Assembly: GCA_040882845.1 (NCBI GenBank)
Contig: JBBEAM010000007.1
Coordinates: forward strand, 62,001 to 126,000
From: JBBEAM01 sp040882845
GTDB lineage: Bacteria > Pseudomonadota > Alphaproteobacteria > Kiloniellales > DSM-21159
Reading direction: 5' to 3'
Length of the DNA: 64,000 bases
A program made the translations under genes and the position numbers. The notes below the pieces were generated by a model, which had not been told where the DNA came from, searched no databases, and saw only the letters and a list, made by a program, of their open reading frames with translations. Numbering within the stretch: the first letter of the stretch is position 1; each line of letters begins with the position of its first letter. Positions 43,861 to 54,849 of the stretch are shown one piece after another.

Positions 43861-44829
43861 ATGGCGGCGGAACGGCAAGCGAAGGTGGCGATCGTCACCG
43901 GCCCCACGGCCAGCGGCAAGTCGGCGCTGGCGGCGCGGCTGGCCGGGGAGCTGGGCGGCGTGGTGATCAATGCCGATTCCATGCAGGTCTACGAAGGACT
44001 CTCGATCCTGACCGCGCGCCCCGGACCGGAGGAGCTCGCCCAGGCGCCGCACCGGCTCTATGGGGTGCTGAGCGCCGGCGAGGCCTGTTCGGCCGGGCGC
44101 TGGCGCGAGATGGCCCTGGCTGAGATCGAGGCGGCGCGGGAAGCGGGCAGGCTGCCAGTCCTCTGCGGCGGCACGGGGCTCTATCTGCGGGCGCTGACCG
44201 AGGGGATCTCGGAAATTCCCGAAATCCCCGCCAGGCTGCGCGCAGCGGCGCGGGCGCTGCACCGCGAGCTCGGCGGAGAGGCGTTTCATGCCCGCCTGGC
44301 CGAACGCGATCCGGCCTCGGCGGGCCGCCTGCATCCCAACGACAGCCAGAGGCTGATCCGCGCCTGGGAGGTGCTGGAGGCGACCGGCAGGCCGCTCCCG
44401 GACTGGCAGGGACAGGCCGAGGCCAAAGCCGCGCCGCCCTACGACTTCCGCCGCGTGGTCGTGCTGCCGCCGCGCGACGGGCTCTATGCGAGCTGCGATG
44501 CCCGCTTCGACGCCATGCTGAAGGCCGGGGCGCTGGAGGAGGTGCGGGCGCTGATGGAGCGCGGGCTCGATCCCGCGCTGCCGGCAATGAAGGCGCTGGC
44601 GGTGCCGGAGCTGATCCGCCACCTGCGCGGCGAACTGAACCTCGCGGCGGCGGGCGAGGCCGCGCGCACCGCGACCCGGCGCTATGCCAAACGCCAGATC
44701 ACCTGGCTGCGCGGCGAGGAGGCGCGACAGAAGATTCAAACCATGACCGTCAATGAGAAATTTTCGGAAAGTAATGCTGAAAAAATCTTTCCAAAAATTC
44801 GGGAGTTTGTGTTGACCCCCTCACGGTGA
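43861..44829 (+). CDS. miaA: tRNA dimethylallyltransferase MiaA
   Basis: A 322-residue enzyme that adds a dimethylallyl group to A37 of tRNAs reading codons that begin with U. The P-loop is GPTASGKS at about residue 14, followed by INADSMQVY, PVLCGGTGLYLRAL and the TRRYAKRQITWLRGE block. Its stop is followed by a strong hairpin with a U-run at 44846-44882. The C-terminal 30 residues are AT-rich in codons and lie in a visibly lower-GC patch. Confidence 0.96.
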   Translation: MAAERQAKVAIVTGPTASGKSALAARLAGELGGVVINADSMQVYEGLSILTARPGPEELAQAPHRLYGVLSAGEACSAGRWREMALAEIEAAREAGRLPVLCGGTGLYLRALTEGISEIPEIPARLRAAARALHRELGGEAFHARLAERDPASAGRLHPNDSQRLIRAWEVLEATGRPLPDWQGQAEAKAAPPYDFRRVVVLPPRDGLYASCDARFDAMLKAGALEEVRALMERGLDPALPAMKALAVPELIRHLRGELNLAAAGEAARTATRRYAKRQITWLRGEEARQKIQTMTVNEKFSESNAEKIFPKIREFVLTPSR

Positions 44830-44845
44830 GACACTAGGTTACGCT

Positions 44846-44882
44846 GCCTTCGGGCCGGAAACCGCCGGGCCGAGGGCTTTTT
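44846..44882 (+). terminator. Hairpin with U-run between miaA and ilvB
   Basis: A 13-base stem (44846-44858 with 44865-44877, one mismatch and one G-U pair), six-base loop and TTTTT follow the miaA stop, so it is a good intrinsic terminator. Just before it, TTGACC (44812-44817) and TAGGTT (44835-44840) at 17-base spacing could be a promoter for ilvB whose transcript would start at the hairpin. I see no leader peptide rich in branched-chain codons here. Confidence 0.75.
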
Positions 44883-44916
44883 CAACGCTGACAGAGACGA
44901 CAAGAGAGTAGCAAAG

Positions 44917-46695
<1,779 letters not shown>

Positions 46696-46749
46696 GCCGG
46701 CTCGCAAGGCCTAAGACAACAGGATTCGCAATGAGGGGAGGGGCCGTCG

Positions 46750-47271
46750 ATGGCGCCCAAGGAAACGACGATCGAGAAACGCACCATCGCGGTGCTGGTG
46801 GACAACGAACCCGGCGTGCTCGCCCGGGTGATCGGCCTGTTTTCGGGCCGCGGCTACAACATCGAGAGCCTGGTCGTCTCCGAGGTCGATCCCGACGAGC
46901 ATCTCTCGCGCATCACCGTGGTCACCAGCGGCACCGACATGGTGCTGGAACAGATCAAGGCGCAGCTCGACCGCCTGGTCCCGGTGCACCGGGTCAGCGA
47001 CCTGACCAAGGATCTCGCCGGCGAGTACGTCGAGCGCGAGCTGGCCATGGTCAAGGTGGTCGGCAAGGGCAACAAGCGGGTCGAGGCGCTGCGCATCGCC
47101 GATATCTTCAAGGCCGAGGTGGTGGACGCCGGCCACGACCACTTCGTGTTCCAGATTCAGCACCGCAGCGAGAAGATCGACCGCTTCATCGGCCTGATGC
47201 GGCCGCTCGGCCTGGTCGATCTGAGCCGCACCGGCGTCGTCGCCATCGGCCGCGGCCGCGATCCGCTGTAG
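46750..47271 (+). CDS. ilvH: Acetolactate synthase small (regulatory) subunit
   Basis: A 173-residue regulatory subunit. An ACT domain at the N-terminus (IAVLVDNEPGVLARVIGLFSGRGYNIESLVV) binds valine and gives feedback inhibition; a second ALS small-subunit domain follows (ERELAMVKVVGKGNKRVEAL, FVFQIQHRSEKIDRFIGLM, GVVAIGRG). The length matches IlvH/IlvN of proteobacteria. It belongs to the same transcript as ilvB. Confidence 0.97.
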   Translation: MAPKETTIEKRTIAVLVDNEPGVLARVIGLFSGRGYNIESLVVSEVDPDEHLSRITVVTSGTDMVLEQIKAQLDRLVPVHRVSDLTKDLAGEYVERELAMVKVVGKGNKRVEALRIADIFKAEVVDAGHDHFVFQIQHRSEKIDRFIGLMRPLGLVDLSRTGVVAIGRGRDPL

Positions 47272-47303
47272 CGGCGCCCGCGCGCGGCTAGGCGAACCCC
47301 AGG

Positions 47304-48029
47304 ATGGAACTCACCATCATCGGCGCGCCGCGCTCCGGCACCACACTGTTCGCCGCGATGATCGCCAGTCATCCAGAGGTCTCGATCCTCAACGAGGACA
47401 AGACCGGGGCCTGGCGCCAGGCGCTCGGCGGCAAGCACCTGGGGGTCAAGCTCTGCGTCCCCAATCAGACCGAGCGGAGCGCCGCCGAGGCCGAGGCCGC
47501 CCGTGCCCGCCTGCAGGCCCTGGCCGCGCGCGAAGCGCCGCGCTTCTCCGCCTGGGATCGTGGCCGGAGCGAGGCCTGGCAGGAGCCTCTCGCCGCCGAG
47601 CTGCTGAACGACTTCCTGGCGCGGGAAGAGACCCGGGTCCTGGCCACGCTGCGCGCGCCGGAGCGAGTCGTCGATTCGATCCAGCAGCGCGGCGGCCAAC
47701 CGCTCGCCGAAGCGCTGCTGCGCTGGCTGCGCGCCCTGGAGATCATGGGAAGCTTGGCGGAGACGGCGCCGGAGCGCTTCGCCCTGGTCGGCTTCGAGCA
47801 GCTGGTGTCCGATCCCGAGCGGGTGCTGCGGGCTTGCTGCGCCTGGCTGGGGCTCGGCTTCCACGCAGCCATGCTGACCGGCGAGACGCCTTTCTATCAT
47901 CTGCAAGAGATCGACCCGGCCAAGGCGGGCGAGGCCGATACGGCTTTCCAGGCCCAGATGGCGGAGAGCTTCCCCGAGCACTGGAAAACTTACGAGAGCC
48001 TGCGGGCGGGCGGTCTAGGCCGGGTGTAG
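47304..48029 (+). CDS. Sulfotransferase family protein
   Basis: A 241-residue protein with the PAPS 5'-phosphosulfate loop IIGAPRSGTTLFAAMIASHP at the N-terminus and the 3'-phosphate-binding region around VLATLRAPERVVDSIQQR. These mark the sulfotransferase/Stf0-like superfamily. The acceptor is unknown; in bacteria such enzymes often act on lipids or glycans. Its 3' end overlaps the convergent molybdopterin gene by 15 bases. It starts 32 bases after ilvH but has no obvious link to amino acid synthesis. Confidence 0.83.
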   Translation: MELTIIGAPRSGTTLFAAMIASHPEVSILNEDKTGAWRQALGGKHLGVKLCVPNQTERSAAEAEAARARLQALAAREAPRFSAWDRGRSEAWQEPLAAELLNDFLAREETRVLATLRAPERVVDSIQQRGGQPLAEALLRWLRALEIMGSLAETAPERFALVGFEQLVSDPERVLRACCAWLGLGFHAAMLTGETPFYHLQEIDPAKAGEADTAFQAQMAESFPEHWKTYESLRAGGLGRV

Positions 48030-50036
48030 CTCCGCCTCCACGCCGTGGACCGAGGAACTCTCGGCCATGTCGGTCTTGCGGCCGGGGTTGAGGGCGTTGA
48101 CGTTGGCGCGGCTGCTCTCGGTCTTGAGCCAGCGGCTCTTGTGCACTAGCACGCTGCCCGGCGGCGCCTCCTCCGACACGGAAACGACCAGCGGCAGGCT
48201 GCCGGTCTCGTTCTCCAGCACCACTGCCTGGCCGTCGCGAAGGCCGCGCGCCGCCGCCTCCTCGGGGTGCAGGATCGCCGTGGCCGGGCCCATCTTCTCG
48301 CGGATCGTGGCGTCGTTGCCGTAGCTCGAGTTCATCAGCCAGGCGCTGGCCGGCGAAAGCACCCGCAGGCGGCCGCCTTGCGCCTCCGGATCGCTTGTCG
48401 GCTGGGGGCAGCGCGGATGGCCGTCCGCCTCGGCCGCCGCCGAGGCCAGCTCGATCCTGCCGCTCGGGGTCGGATACACGCCGTCGGCGAAGGGAACATG
48501 CGGTTCCTCGAAGAGCGGTACCGTGCCGGCCTGCTTCAGCGCCGTGAAGTCGCCGCCGTAGCGGCTGCCGGTCAGGATGCGGGCGATCAGCGTTTCGTCC
48601 TGCTCGAAGAGCTCGGGGTCCTCGAAACCCATGGCACGGGCGAGGCGGCGGAAGATCTCCTGGTTCGGCAGGGCCTCGCCCAGGGGCTGCATCACCTGGG
48701 TCTGGGCCGAGAGCGACAGATTGAAGTATCCGGAGACAAGGTCGTCGAACTCCAGAAAGCTCGCCGCCGGCAGGACGTAGTCGGCATAGTCCGCGGTGTC
48801 GCTCTGGAACAGATCGACGCAGACGCCGAGCAGGTCCTCGCGGGCCAGCGCCCGGCGCAGACGCGCCTGTTCCGGTCCAGAGGCGGCTGGATTGTTGTTC
48901 CAGTTGAAGAAGGCCTGCGACCTGACCGGATCCTCCAGCGCCGCCGCCAGGTCCATGTGGCTGATGCTGGCCCCGGGCGCGCCGTCACCTTCGGCGAGGC
49001 CGAAATCCAGTTTCCGGCTGCCGCCGCCGTTGAGGAACAGCAGGCCCGCGCCCGGCCTGCCGAAGTTGCCGGTGGCGGCGGCCAGCATGGTGGCGGCGCG
49101 AAAGACGTTGCCGCCCTGGGGCTGACGCTGCAGCCCCTGCCCGAGCCAGAGCAGCGAGGGGCCGGGGCCGTAGAGCGCGGCGGCTGCTTCGATCTTTGCC
49201 GCCGGTACGCCGGTTTCGGTTTCGCCCCAGGCCGGGGTCGCGGCCTCCACCGCCGGCAGCACCTCCTCCCAGCCGAGCACGGAGTGCGCAAGAAAGTCTC
49301 GGTCGAGATGCCCCTGCTGCAGCGCGGCGTGGGTCAGGGCGAAGGCCAGGGCGGCGTCGCTGCCCGGCCGCGGCCGCAGGTGCAGGTCGGCGGCCAGGGC
49401 CGTGGGATGCGCGACCGGGTCGATGACGATGACCTTGCCGCGCTGCTGGAACTCCGGGATCCAGTGCTTATGGGCATGGGGCGCCGAGGCGTGGGGATTG
49501 GCCCCCCAGATCAGCAGGCAGTCGGCGTCGCGCGCCGAGCGCGGATCGAAACCTGTGGAGGAGGTGCCCAGGGTGTAGTCCAGCGCCAGGTGGCCGGCCT
49601 TGTTGCAGACCGTGTCGGGATCGACCTCGGTGGCGCCGATACGGTTGAAGAAGCGGCAGGGAAAGCCGCCGGCGATCGCCGAGCAGGTGCCGGTGTAGTG
49701 GGTGTGGATCACGCTTTCGGCCGGGTGCTCCGCCAGGATCGCCTGCAGCTTTTCCGCGATCTCACGCAGTGCGGTTTCCCAGCTTACTTCCTCGAAGCGC
49801 CCGTGGCCCTTGGCGCCGCTGCGCCGCAGGGGGTGCAGCAGGCGCGCTTCGGGATCGCGCCAGGCGCCGTTGTAGGCCAGGGCGCACTTGCCGCAGAGCG
49901 CTCCGCGGCTGACCGGATGCTCCGGATCGCCCAGCACCTTGCGGACCGCGCCGCCGCGCTTGATCACGGCGATGCCGCAGGAATCGTAGCAATCCCTGGG
50001 GCAGGTGGTGCGCAGCACCTCTTTGTCACCGGGCAT
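48015..50036 (-). CDS. Molybdopterin oxidoreductase (formate dehydrogenase-like)
   Basis: A 673-residue cytoplasmic enzyme of the DMSO reductase superfamily. An N-terminal [4Fe-4S] site is formed by C12, C16, C20 and C48 (TTCPRDCYDSC and GALCGKC). The molybdopterin domain shows LIWGANPHASAPHAHKHW, WLGQGLQRQPQGGNVFRAATML and FNWNNNPAASGP. A dinucleotide-binding C-terminal domain (about residues 555-660) has AWLMNSSYGN and VLVHKSRW. No Tat signal is visible. The substrate is unclear; formate dehydrogenase-like is only a family label. No partner subunit genes are adjacent. Confidence 0.9.
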   Translation of the reverse strand: MPGDKEVLRTTCPRDCYDSCGIAVIKRGGAVRKVLGDPEHPVSRGALCGKCALAYNGAWRDPEARLLHPLRRSGAKGHGRFEEVSWETALREIAEKLQAILAEHPAESVIHTHYTGTCSAIAGGFPCRFFNRIGATEVDPDTVCNKAGHLALDYTLGTSSTGFDPRSARDADCLLIWGANPHASAPHAHKHWIPEFQQRGKVIVIDPVAHPTALAADLHLRPRPGSDAALAFALTHAALQQGHLDRDFLAHSVLGWEEVLPAVEAATPAWGETETGVPAAKIEAAAALYGPGPSLLWLGQGLQRQPQGGNVFRAATMLAAATGNFGRPGAGLLFLNGGGSRKLDFGLAEGDGAPGASISHMDLAAALEDPVRSQAFFNWNNNPAASGPEQARLRRALAREDLLGVCVDLFQSDTADYADYVLPAASFLEFDDLVSGYFNLSLSAQTQVMQPLGEALPNQEIFRRLARAMGFEDPELFEQDETLIARILTGSRYGGDFTALKQAGTVPLFEEPHVPFADGVYPTPSGRIELASAAAEADGHPRCPQPTSDPEAQGGRLRVLSPASAWLMNSSYGNDATIREKMGPATAILHPEEAAARGLRDGQAVVLENETGSLPLVVSVSEEAPPGSVLVHKSRWLKTESSRANVNALNPGRKTDMAESSSVHGVEAELHPA

Positions 50037-50211
50037 CGATCTCTCCGTTCGTCCTTCTTGTTTCCCCGACTGTGGCGGAAAGCCGCCGCCGCTGGCAACG
50101 CCCGCCGTTGGAGGCAGCTATGCGCAGAGCAGCGTTGCGCCGCCGCGCCTGCCCCTATAGAACAGCCGCGGAATTGCTTTGCGAGGAACGTTAGCGAAAG
50201 GAAGTTGTGCA

Positions 50212-51231
50212 ATGCGCGTCTATTACGATGCCGATGCGGATGTGAATCTGATCAAGGGCAAGAAGGTCGTGATCGTCGGCTACGGCAGTCAGGGCCACGC
50301 CCACGCGATGAATCTGCGCGATAGCGGGGTCAAGGATGTCCGCATCGCGCTGCGCGAAGGCTCGGCCACGCGCAAGAAGGTCGAGGCCGCGGACTTCCAG
50401 TGCATGACGCCGGCCGAGGCGGCAGGCTGGGCCGACGTGATGGTGATGCTCACCCCCGACGAGCTGCAGGCCTCGATCTATGCCGAGGACCTGGCGCCGA
50501 ACATGAAGGAGGGGGCGGCCATCGTCTTCGCCCACGGCCTCAACATTCACTTCAACCTGATCGAGGCGCGCAAGGATCTCGACGTCTTCATGGTCGCGCC
50601 CAAGGGCCCCGGCCACACCGTGCGCAGCGAGTACCTGCGCGGCGGCGGCGTGCCCTGCCTGATCGCCATCGAGCAGGACCCCTCGGGCAACGCCCACGAG
50701 ATCGGCCTGTCCTACGCCTGCGCCATCGGCGGCGGCCGCGCCGGCATCATCGAGACCTCCTTCCGCGAGGAGTGCGAAACCGACCTCTTCGGCGAGCAGG
50801 TGGTGCTCTGCGGCGGACTGACGGCGCTGATCACCGCCGGCTACGAGACCCTGGTCGATGCCGGCTACGCCCCGGAGATGGCCTACTTCGAGTGCCTGCA
50901 CGAGGTGAAGCTGATTGTCGATCTGATGTACGAGGGCGGCATGGCCAACATGCGCTACTCGATCTCCAACACCGCGGAGTACGGCGACTACACCCGCGGC
51001 TCGCGGATCATCACCAAGGAGACCAAGGCCGAGATGAAGCGGGTGCTGGACGACATCCAGTCCGGCCGCTTTGCCCGCGACTGGGTGCAGGAATGCCAGG
51101 CCGGCCAGCCTTCCTTCAAGGCGACCCGGCGGCTCAAGGCCGAACACCCCATCGAGGAGGTCGGCGAACGCCTGCGTGCCATGATGCCCTGGCTCTCCGA
51201 GAACAAGCTGGTGGACAAGTCGAAGAACTAG
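50212..51231 (+). CDS. ilvC: Ketol-acid reductoisomerase
   Basis: A 339-residue class I enzyme that converts acetolactate to 2,3-dihydroxyisovalerate with NADPH and Mg2+. The Rossmann block is VVIVGYGSQGHAHAMNLRDSG. The metal-binding region is ETDLFGEQVVLCGGLTALI with E and D ligands, then EMAYFECLHEVKLIVDLMYEGG. The length is usual for the short class. It follows ilvBH after two intervening genes and is closed by an intrinsic terminator at 51257. The ATG at 50212 was chosen over an in-frame upstream start because of the canonical N-terminus MRVYYDADAD. Confidence 0.98.
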   Translation: MRVYYDADADVNLIKGKKVVIVGYGSQGHAHAMNLRDSGVKDVRIALREGSATRKKVEAADFQCMTPAEAAGWADVMVMLTPDELQASIYAEDLAPNMKEGAAIVFAHGLNIHFNLIEARKDLDVFMVAPKGPGHTVRSEYLRGGGVPCLIAIEQDPSGNAHEIGLSYACAIGGGRAGIIETSFREECETDLFGEQVVLCGGLTALITAGYETLVDAGYAPEMAYFECLHEVKLIVDLMYEGGMANMRYSISNTAEYGDYTRGSRIITKETKAEMKRVLDDIQSGRFARDWVQECQAGQPSFKATRRLKAEHPIEEVGERLRAMMPWLSENKLVDKSKN

Positions 51232-51256
51232 GCTTCTTCGCCAGCGATGAACGCGA

Positions 51257-51285
51257 AAGGCCGGGTCGAAAGACCCGGCCTTTTT
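51257..51285 (+). terminator. Intrinsic terminator after ilvC
   Basis: AAGGCCGGGTC (51257-51267) and GACCCGGCCTT (51272-51282) form a perfect 11-base stem around the tetraloop GAAA, followed by T residues to 51285. It lies 26 bases after the ilvC stop. Confidence 0.93.
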
Positions 51286-51335
51286 GCCTTGAGCGCGTAA
51301 AGAAAGCGGTAAGCGTCGCTAGCTATCCTGGCGGG

Positions 51336-51866
51336 ATGAGTTCGACGCAAGGATACCAAGCGCGGTTCTTTCGCTGGCTCGCGGCGGATTTTCCAGTCTT
51401 TGCCGTCTTCGTGCCCTGTATAAAGCGGGTCACCGGCATGGCGCGGGTGCTTGACGGGGATACGATCATCGTCGCCGGGACCAAGATCCGCCTGCATGGG
51501 ATCGATGCGCCGGAGATGGATCAGATTTTCCAGCGAAATGGACGCTTTCTTGCCTGCGGGGAGATGTCCTATGCCGCGCTCGAGGCGCTGATCGCAGGGG
51601 AGAGAGTGCGCTGCGAAGGGGTCGAATGGGATCCCTATGGCCGACTGGTTGCAAAGTGCTATCTGCAGAACGGCGTGGACATCAACCGGCGAATGGTTTC
51701 CTCGGGCTGGGCGCTCGCCTATCGGCATTTCTCAAGCGACTATGTCGATGCCGAGAATGCCGCCCGGCAGGATCGCCGCGGTATGTGGCGCGGCAGCTTC
51801 ATCAAGCCTTGGACACATCGTGCGGAACAGGGGCGCCGCGGCGGTCAGAAATTCCCAGCGAGATAG
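51336..51866 (+). CDS. Thermonuclease (staphylococcal nuclease-like) family protein
   Basis: A 176-residue protein with an SNase domain at about residues 35-160. TGMARVLDGDTIIVAGTKIR and LHGIDAPEMDQ contain the calcium-binding aspartates and the active-site arginine region; DPYGRLVAKCYLQNGVDINR and YVDAENAARQDRRGMWRG complete the fold. A hydrophobic segment near residues 14-30 (WLAADFPVFAVFVPCI) could be a signal or anchor, so the protein may be exported. The substrate (DNA or RNA) is not predictable. It follows the ilvC terminator, so it has its own transcript. Confidence 0.85.
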   Translation: MSSTQGYQARFFRWLAADFPVFAVFVPCIKRVTGMARVLDGDTIIVAGTKIRLHGIDAPEMDQIFQRNGRFLACGEMSYAALEALIAGERVRCEGVEWDPYGRLVAKCYLQNGVDINRRMVSSGWALAYRHFSSDYVDAENAARQDRRGMWRGSFIKPWTHRAEQGRRGGQKFPAR

Positions 51867-51876
51867 AATGCGGGAT

Positions 51877-52818
51877 CTACTCCCGCAGCGCCCCCGCCAG
51901 CTTTTCGTTCCAGTAGCGGTGGTCGGCGGTCAGGGTCGAGAACTGCCAGCCGGTGAGGCCGCCGAACTTCGCTCCATAGCGGGCGACCAGGGGCTTCAGG
52001 ATGGCGTCGCGCACTACCTTGGGCGGCTGGTGGCCGTTGCTGGCGTCGGCGGCGTAGACCGGCAGGCCGACCAGGGTCTTCTCGCTCGGCCAGGTGAAGC
52101 CGATGGCGCCGCCGACGATCCCGGTGTAGGAGGCCGGGAAGGGGTCTCTCTCCGCGCCGACCAGGTGGGACTTCACCGGTAGGTCGAAATCCGGATTGTT
52201 GTAGTACTGCACCGTGATCCAATCGATGTCCGCGCCGGCCTGCTGCAGGATTTCCAGATAGGGGCCCTTGTGCCAGCTGGGGTCGAGGTAGGGCGCCTGC
52301 GGCGCGTGGGTGATCAGCTTTCCTGCGGGCAGGGTCTTGCGCAGCTCCCGAGACAGCGCGATCAGGAAGGCCTTGCCGTCGAAGGCGCCATCCTGGCGCG
52401 GGTGGCGCAGGGCACCGGTCGCCTCGAAGTCCAGATCGACGCCGTCGAGGCCGTGCTTGGCGACGAAGGCCGCGAGCAGCTTGGCCAGCGCCGCCTCCTG
52501 GCCGACCGCCGGGCGGTAGGCCTCCAGCTTCATCTCGCCGCCGCCGAAGGAGATCAGCACCTTCTTGCCGTCGGCCTGCAGCTTTTCCACGATCTTCAGC
52601 GGTGCGTCGAGGCGCGGGGCGACCACGAGGCTCAGCCCCTGGGCGCCGCCCGCCGGCAGCGTAACGAAGGAGAGGATAACGTGGCTGTAGGGCAGGCCGA
52701 TCAGGTCCTCCGCCGGACTGGCCTCGGAGTTGTAGTAGATGACGTAGCGCGGGGTGTCCTCGGCCAAGGCGGCGAGGGGGAAGAGCAGCAGAAGGAGAGC
52801 GGTCAGGACGCGGGACAT
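51877..52818 (-). CDS. Secreted glycoside hydrolase family 18 (chitinase-like) protein
   Basis: A 313-residue protein with a clear signal peptide (MSRVLTALLLLLFPLAALA) and a GH18 TIM barrel. KVLISFGGGEMKLEAY is the SxGG strand and HGLDGVDLDFEATGA contains the DxxDxDxE catalytic motif with the acid glutamate intact. The substrate may be chitin or peptidoglycan-related N-acetylglucosamine polymers. The start was set at 52818, where the signal peptide begins, with an AAGAGGCC stretch upstream. Confidence 0.9.
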   Translation of the reverse strand: MSRVLTALLLLLFPLAALAEDTPRYVIYYNSEASPAEDLIGLPYSHVILSFVTLPAGGAQGLSLVVAPRLDAPLKIVEKLQADGKKVLISFGGGEMKLEAYRPAVGQEAALAKLLAAFVAKHGLDGVDLDFEATGALRHPRQDGAFDGKAFLIALSRELRKTLPAGKLITHAPQAPYLDPSWHKGPYLEILQQAGADIDWITVQYYNNPDFDLPVKSHLVGAERDPFPASYTGIVGGAIGFTWPSEKTLVGLPVYAADASNGHQPPKVVRDAILKPLVARYGAKFGGLTGWQFSTLTADHRYWNEKLAGALRE

Positions 52819-52969
52819 GAGGCCTCTTCGGCGGAACTGGAAACCCGGATGGGCGATCCTAACCCGGTCCCCGGCCATCGCGCGGCGAAATTTCCTCTTG
52901 TCCCGGTCTGCGGGTGAAGGCTAAATGGATGCCGCGTGGCGCGAAGGCCGCGCGTTTCGAGGGCGTTTC

Positions 52970-53135
52970 ATGACCCGCTGGGCCAACATCGAGACCGAAC
53001 AGGCGACCGCTTTCGCGGCGGCCGGCGGTCTGCGCGCGCCCGCTGCCCTGATTATTTCCGGTGATCTCGACCTCAGCCTCGAGGGCCTCCTCCTTATTTG
53101 CCCCTGAGCGCACCCGCAGCCAAGGCTGCAAGCGC
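52970..53135 (+). promoter_or_regulatory. Candidate leucine leader peptide and attenuator of leuA
   Basis: In the 338-base gap before leuA a small frame (52970-53107, 45 codons) ends LDLSLEGLLLICP, with six leucine codons among ten. Directly after its stop a hairpin can form (GCAGC with GCTGC at 53116-53129, extended by GCGC with GCGC at 53108-53135). Leucine-rich leaders control leu genes in many proteobacteria. There is no U-run, so any attenuation would have to use another mechanism. No other gene is seen in 52819-53216. Confidence 0.4.
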
Positions 53136-53216
53136 GCAGGGGAGTGCAGGAGTTGAGCCGGACTTTCCCCAGTAAAAGTCTGACCTGTTTCACCGGATCA
53201 CAAGGATTCGCGACCC

Positions 53217-54788
53217 ATGTCCAGTAAACCCGAGAATCACCATACCGACGAAGCCAACCGCATCGTCATCTTCGACACCACCCTGCGCGACGGCGAGCAG
53301 GCCCCAGGCTGCTCCATGAACCTGGAGGAGAAGATCCAGATCGCCGGCGTGCTCGAGGAGCTCGGCGTCGACGTCATCGAGGCCGGCTTCGCAATCGCCT
53401 CCAAGGGCGACTTCGAGGCGGTGATGGAGGTCGGCAAGCTGGTCAAGACCTCCAAGGTCGCCAGCCTCGCCCGCGCCACGGAAAAGGACATCGACCGTGC
53501 CTGGGAGGCGCTCAAGCACGCCGCCCGGCCGCGCATCCACACCTTCATCTCGACCTCGCCGCTGCACATGAAGTTCAAGCTGCAGATGGAGCCTGACGCA
53601 GTTCACCAGGCTGTGATCGACAGCGTCACCTACGCGCGCAACCTCTGCGACGATGTCGAGTGGTCGGCCGAGGACGGCACCCGCACGGAGCACGATTTCC
53701 TCTGCCGCTGCGCCGAGGCGGCGATCAAGTGCGGCGCGACCACGATCAACATCCCCGATACCGTCGGCTATACCGTTCCCGAGGAGTACTACGATCTCAT
53801 CACCATGCTGATGCAGCGGGTGCCCGGCGCCGATACGGTGCGTTTCTCGACCCACTGCCATAACGATCTGGGCCTGGGCGTCGCCAACTCCCTGGCGGCG
53901 ATCAAGGCCGGTGCGCGGCAGGTCGAGTGCACCATCAACGGCATCGGCGAGCGGGCCGGCAACGCGGCGATGGAGGAGATCGTCATGGCCCTGCGCACCC
54001 GCGCCGACGCCATGCCCTGGTTCACCGGGATCGACACCACCAAGATCACCAAGGCCTCGCGCCTGCTCTCCACGGTCACCGGCTTTTCGGTGCAGCCGAA
54101 CAAGGCGGTGGTCGGGGCCAACGCCTTCGCCCACGAATCGGGGATCCATCAGGACGGCATGCTGAAGAACGCAGAGACCTACGAGATCATGACCCCGGAG
54201 AGCGTCGGTCTGATGCGCTCCAACCTGGTGATGGGCAAGCACTCGGGCAAGCACGCCTTCCGCGCTAAGCTCAAGGAGCTGGGCATCGAGCTGCGCGACA
54301 ACCAGCTGCTCGACGCCTTCCAGCGCTTCAAGGACCTCGCCGACCACAAGAAGGAGATCTTCGACGAGGACATCGTCGCCCTGGTCGACGACGCCGTGAT
54401 CCGCCACAACGATCACCTGAAGTTCGTCGGTCTGCAGATCGTCTGCGGTTCCAAGGGGCCGCAAACCGCCGAATTGGAGGTCGAGGTCGACGGCGAACCG
54501 CAGTCCGCCAAGGCCGAGGGCAACGGCCCGGTCGACGCGACCTTCAACGCCATCGGCAAGATTTTTCCGCACCAGGCGCGGCTGCAGCTCTATCAGGTGC
54601 ATGCCGTGACCGGCGGCACCGATGCCCAGGCGGAGGTCACCGTGCGGCTCGAAGAGGGCGGCAAGACGGTCAACGGCCAGGGCGCGGACCACGACACCCT
54701 GGTCGCCTCGGCGCGGGCCTATCTCAATGCGCTCAACAAGCTGATGGTCAAGCGTGAGAAGACGGCGCCGGCGGCGATGACAGCCTAG
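53217..54788 (+). CDS. leuA: 2-isopropylmalate synthase
   Basis: A 523-residue enzyme that makes 2-isopropylmalate from acetyl-CoA and 2-oxoisovalerate, the first step specific to leucine. The HMGL-like TIM barrel starts IFDTTLRDGEQAPGCSMN, has the metal-site HCHNDLGLGVANSLAAI and the GIGERAGNAAMEEI block. The C-terminal LeuA allosteric dimer domain, from about residue 390, should bind leucine for feedback inhibition. The length matches the long form. It starts at ATG after a stretch of 338 bases holding a candidate leader. Confidence 0.97.
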   Translation: MSSKPENHHTDEANRIVIFDTTLRDGEQAPGCSMNLEEKIQIAGVLEELGVDVIEAGFAIASKGDFEAVMEVGKLVKTSKVASLARATEKDIDRAWEALKHAARPRIHTFISTSPLHMKFKLQMEPDAVHQAVIDSVTYARNLCDDVEWSAEDGTRTEHDFLCRCAEAAIKCGATTINIPDTVGYTVPEEYYDLITMLMQRVPGADTVRFSTHCHNDLGLGVANSLAAIKAGARQVECTINGIGERAGNAAMEEIVMALRTRADAMPWFTGIDTTKITKASRLLSTVTGFSVQPNKAVVGANAFAHESGIHQDGMLKNAETYEIMTPESVGLMRSNLVMGKHSGKHAFRAKLKELGIELRDNQLLDAFQRFKDLADHKKEIFDEDIVALVDDAVIRHNDHLKFVGLQIVCGSKGPQTAELEVEVDGEPQSAKAEGNGPVDATFNAIGKIFPHQARLQLYQVHAVTGGTDAQAEVTVRLEEGGKTVNGQGADHDTLVASARAYLNALNKLMVKREKTAPAAMTA

Positions 54789-54849
54789 AGTCCGATCGGA
54801 TTGCAGGAAAACCCTGCGGTCCGTGAATCGGTCTCTAGGTAAGAGATGA

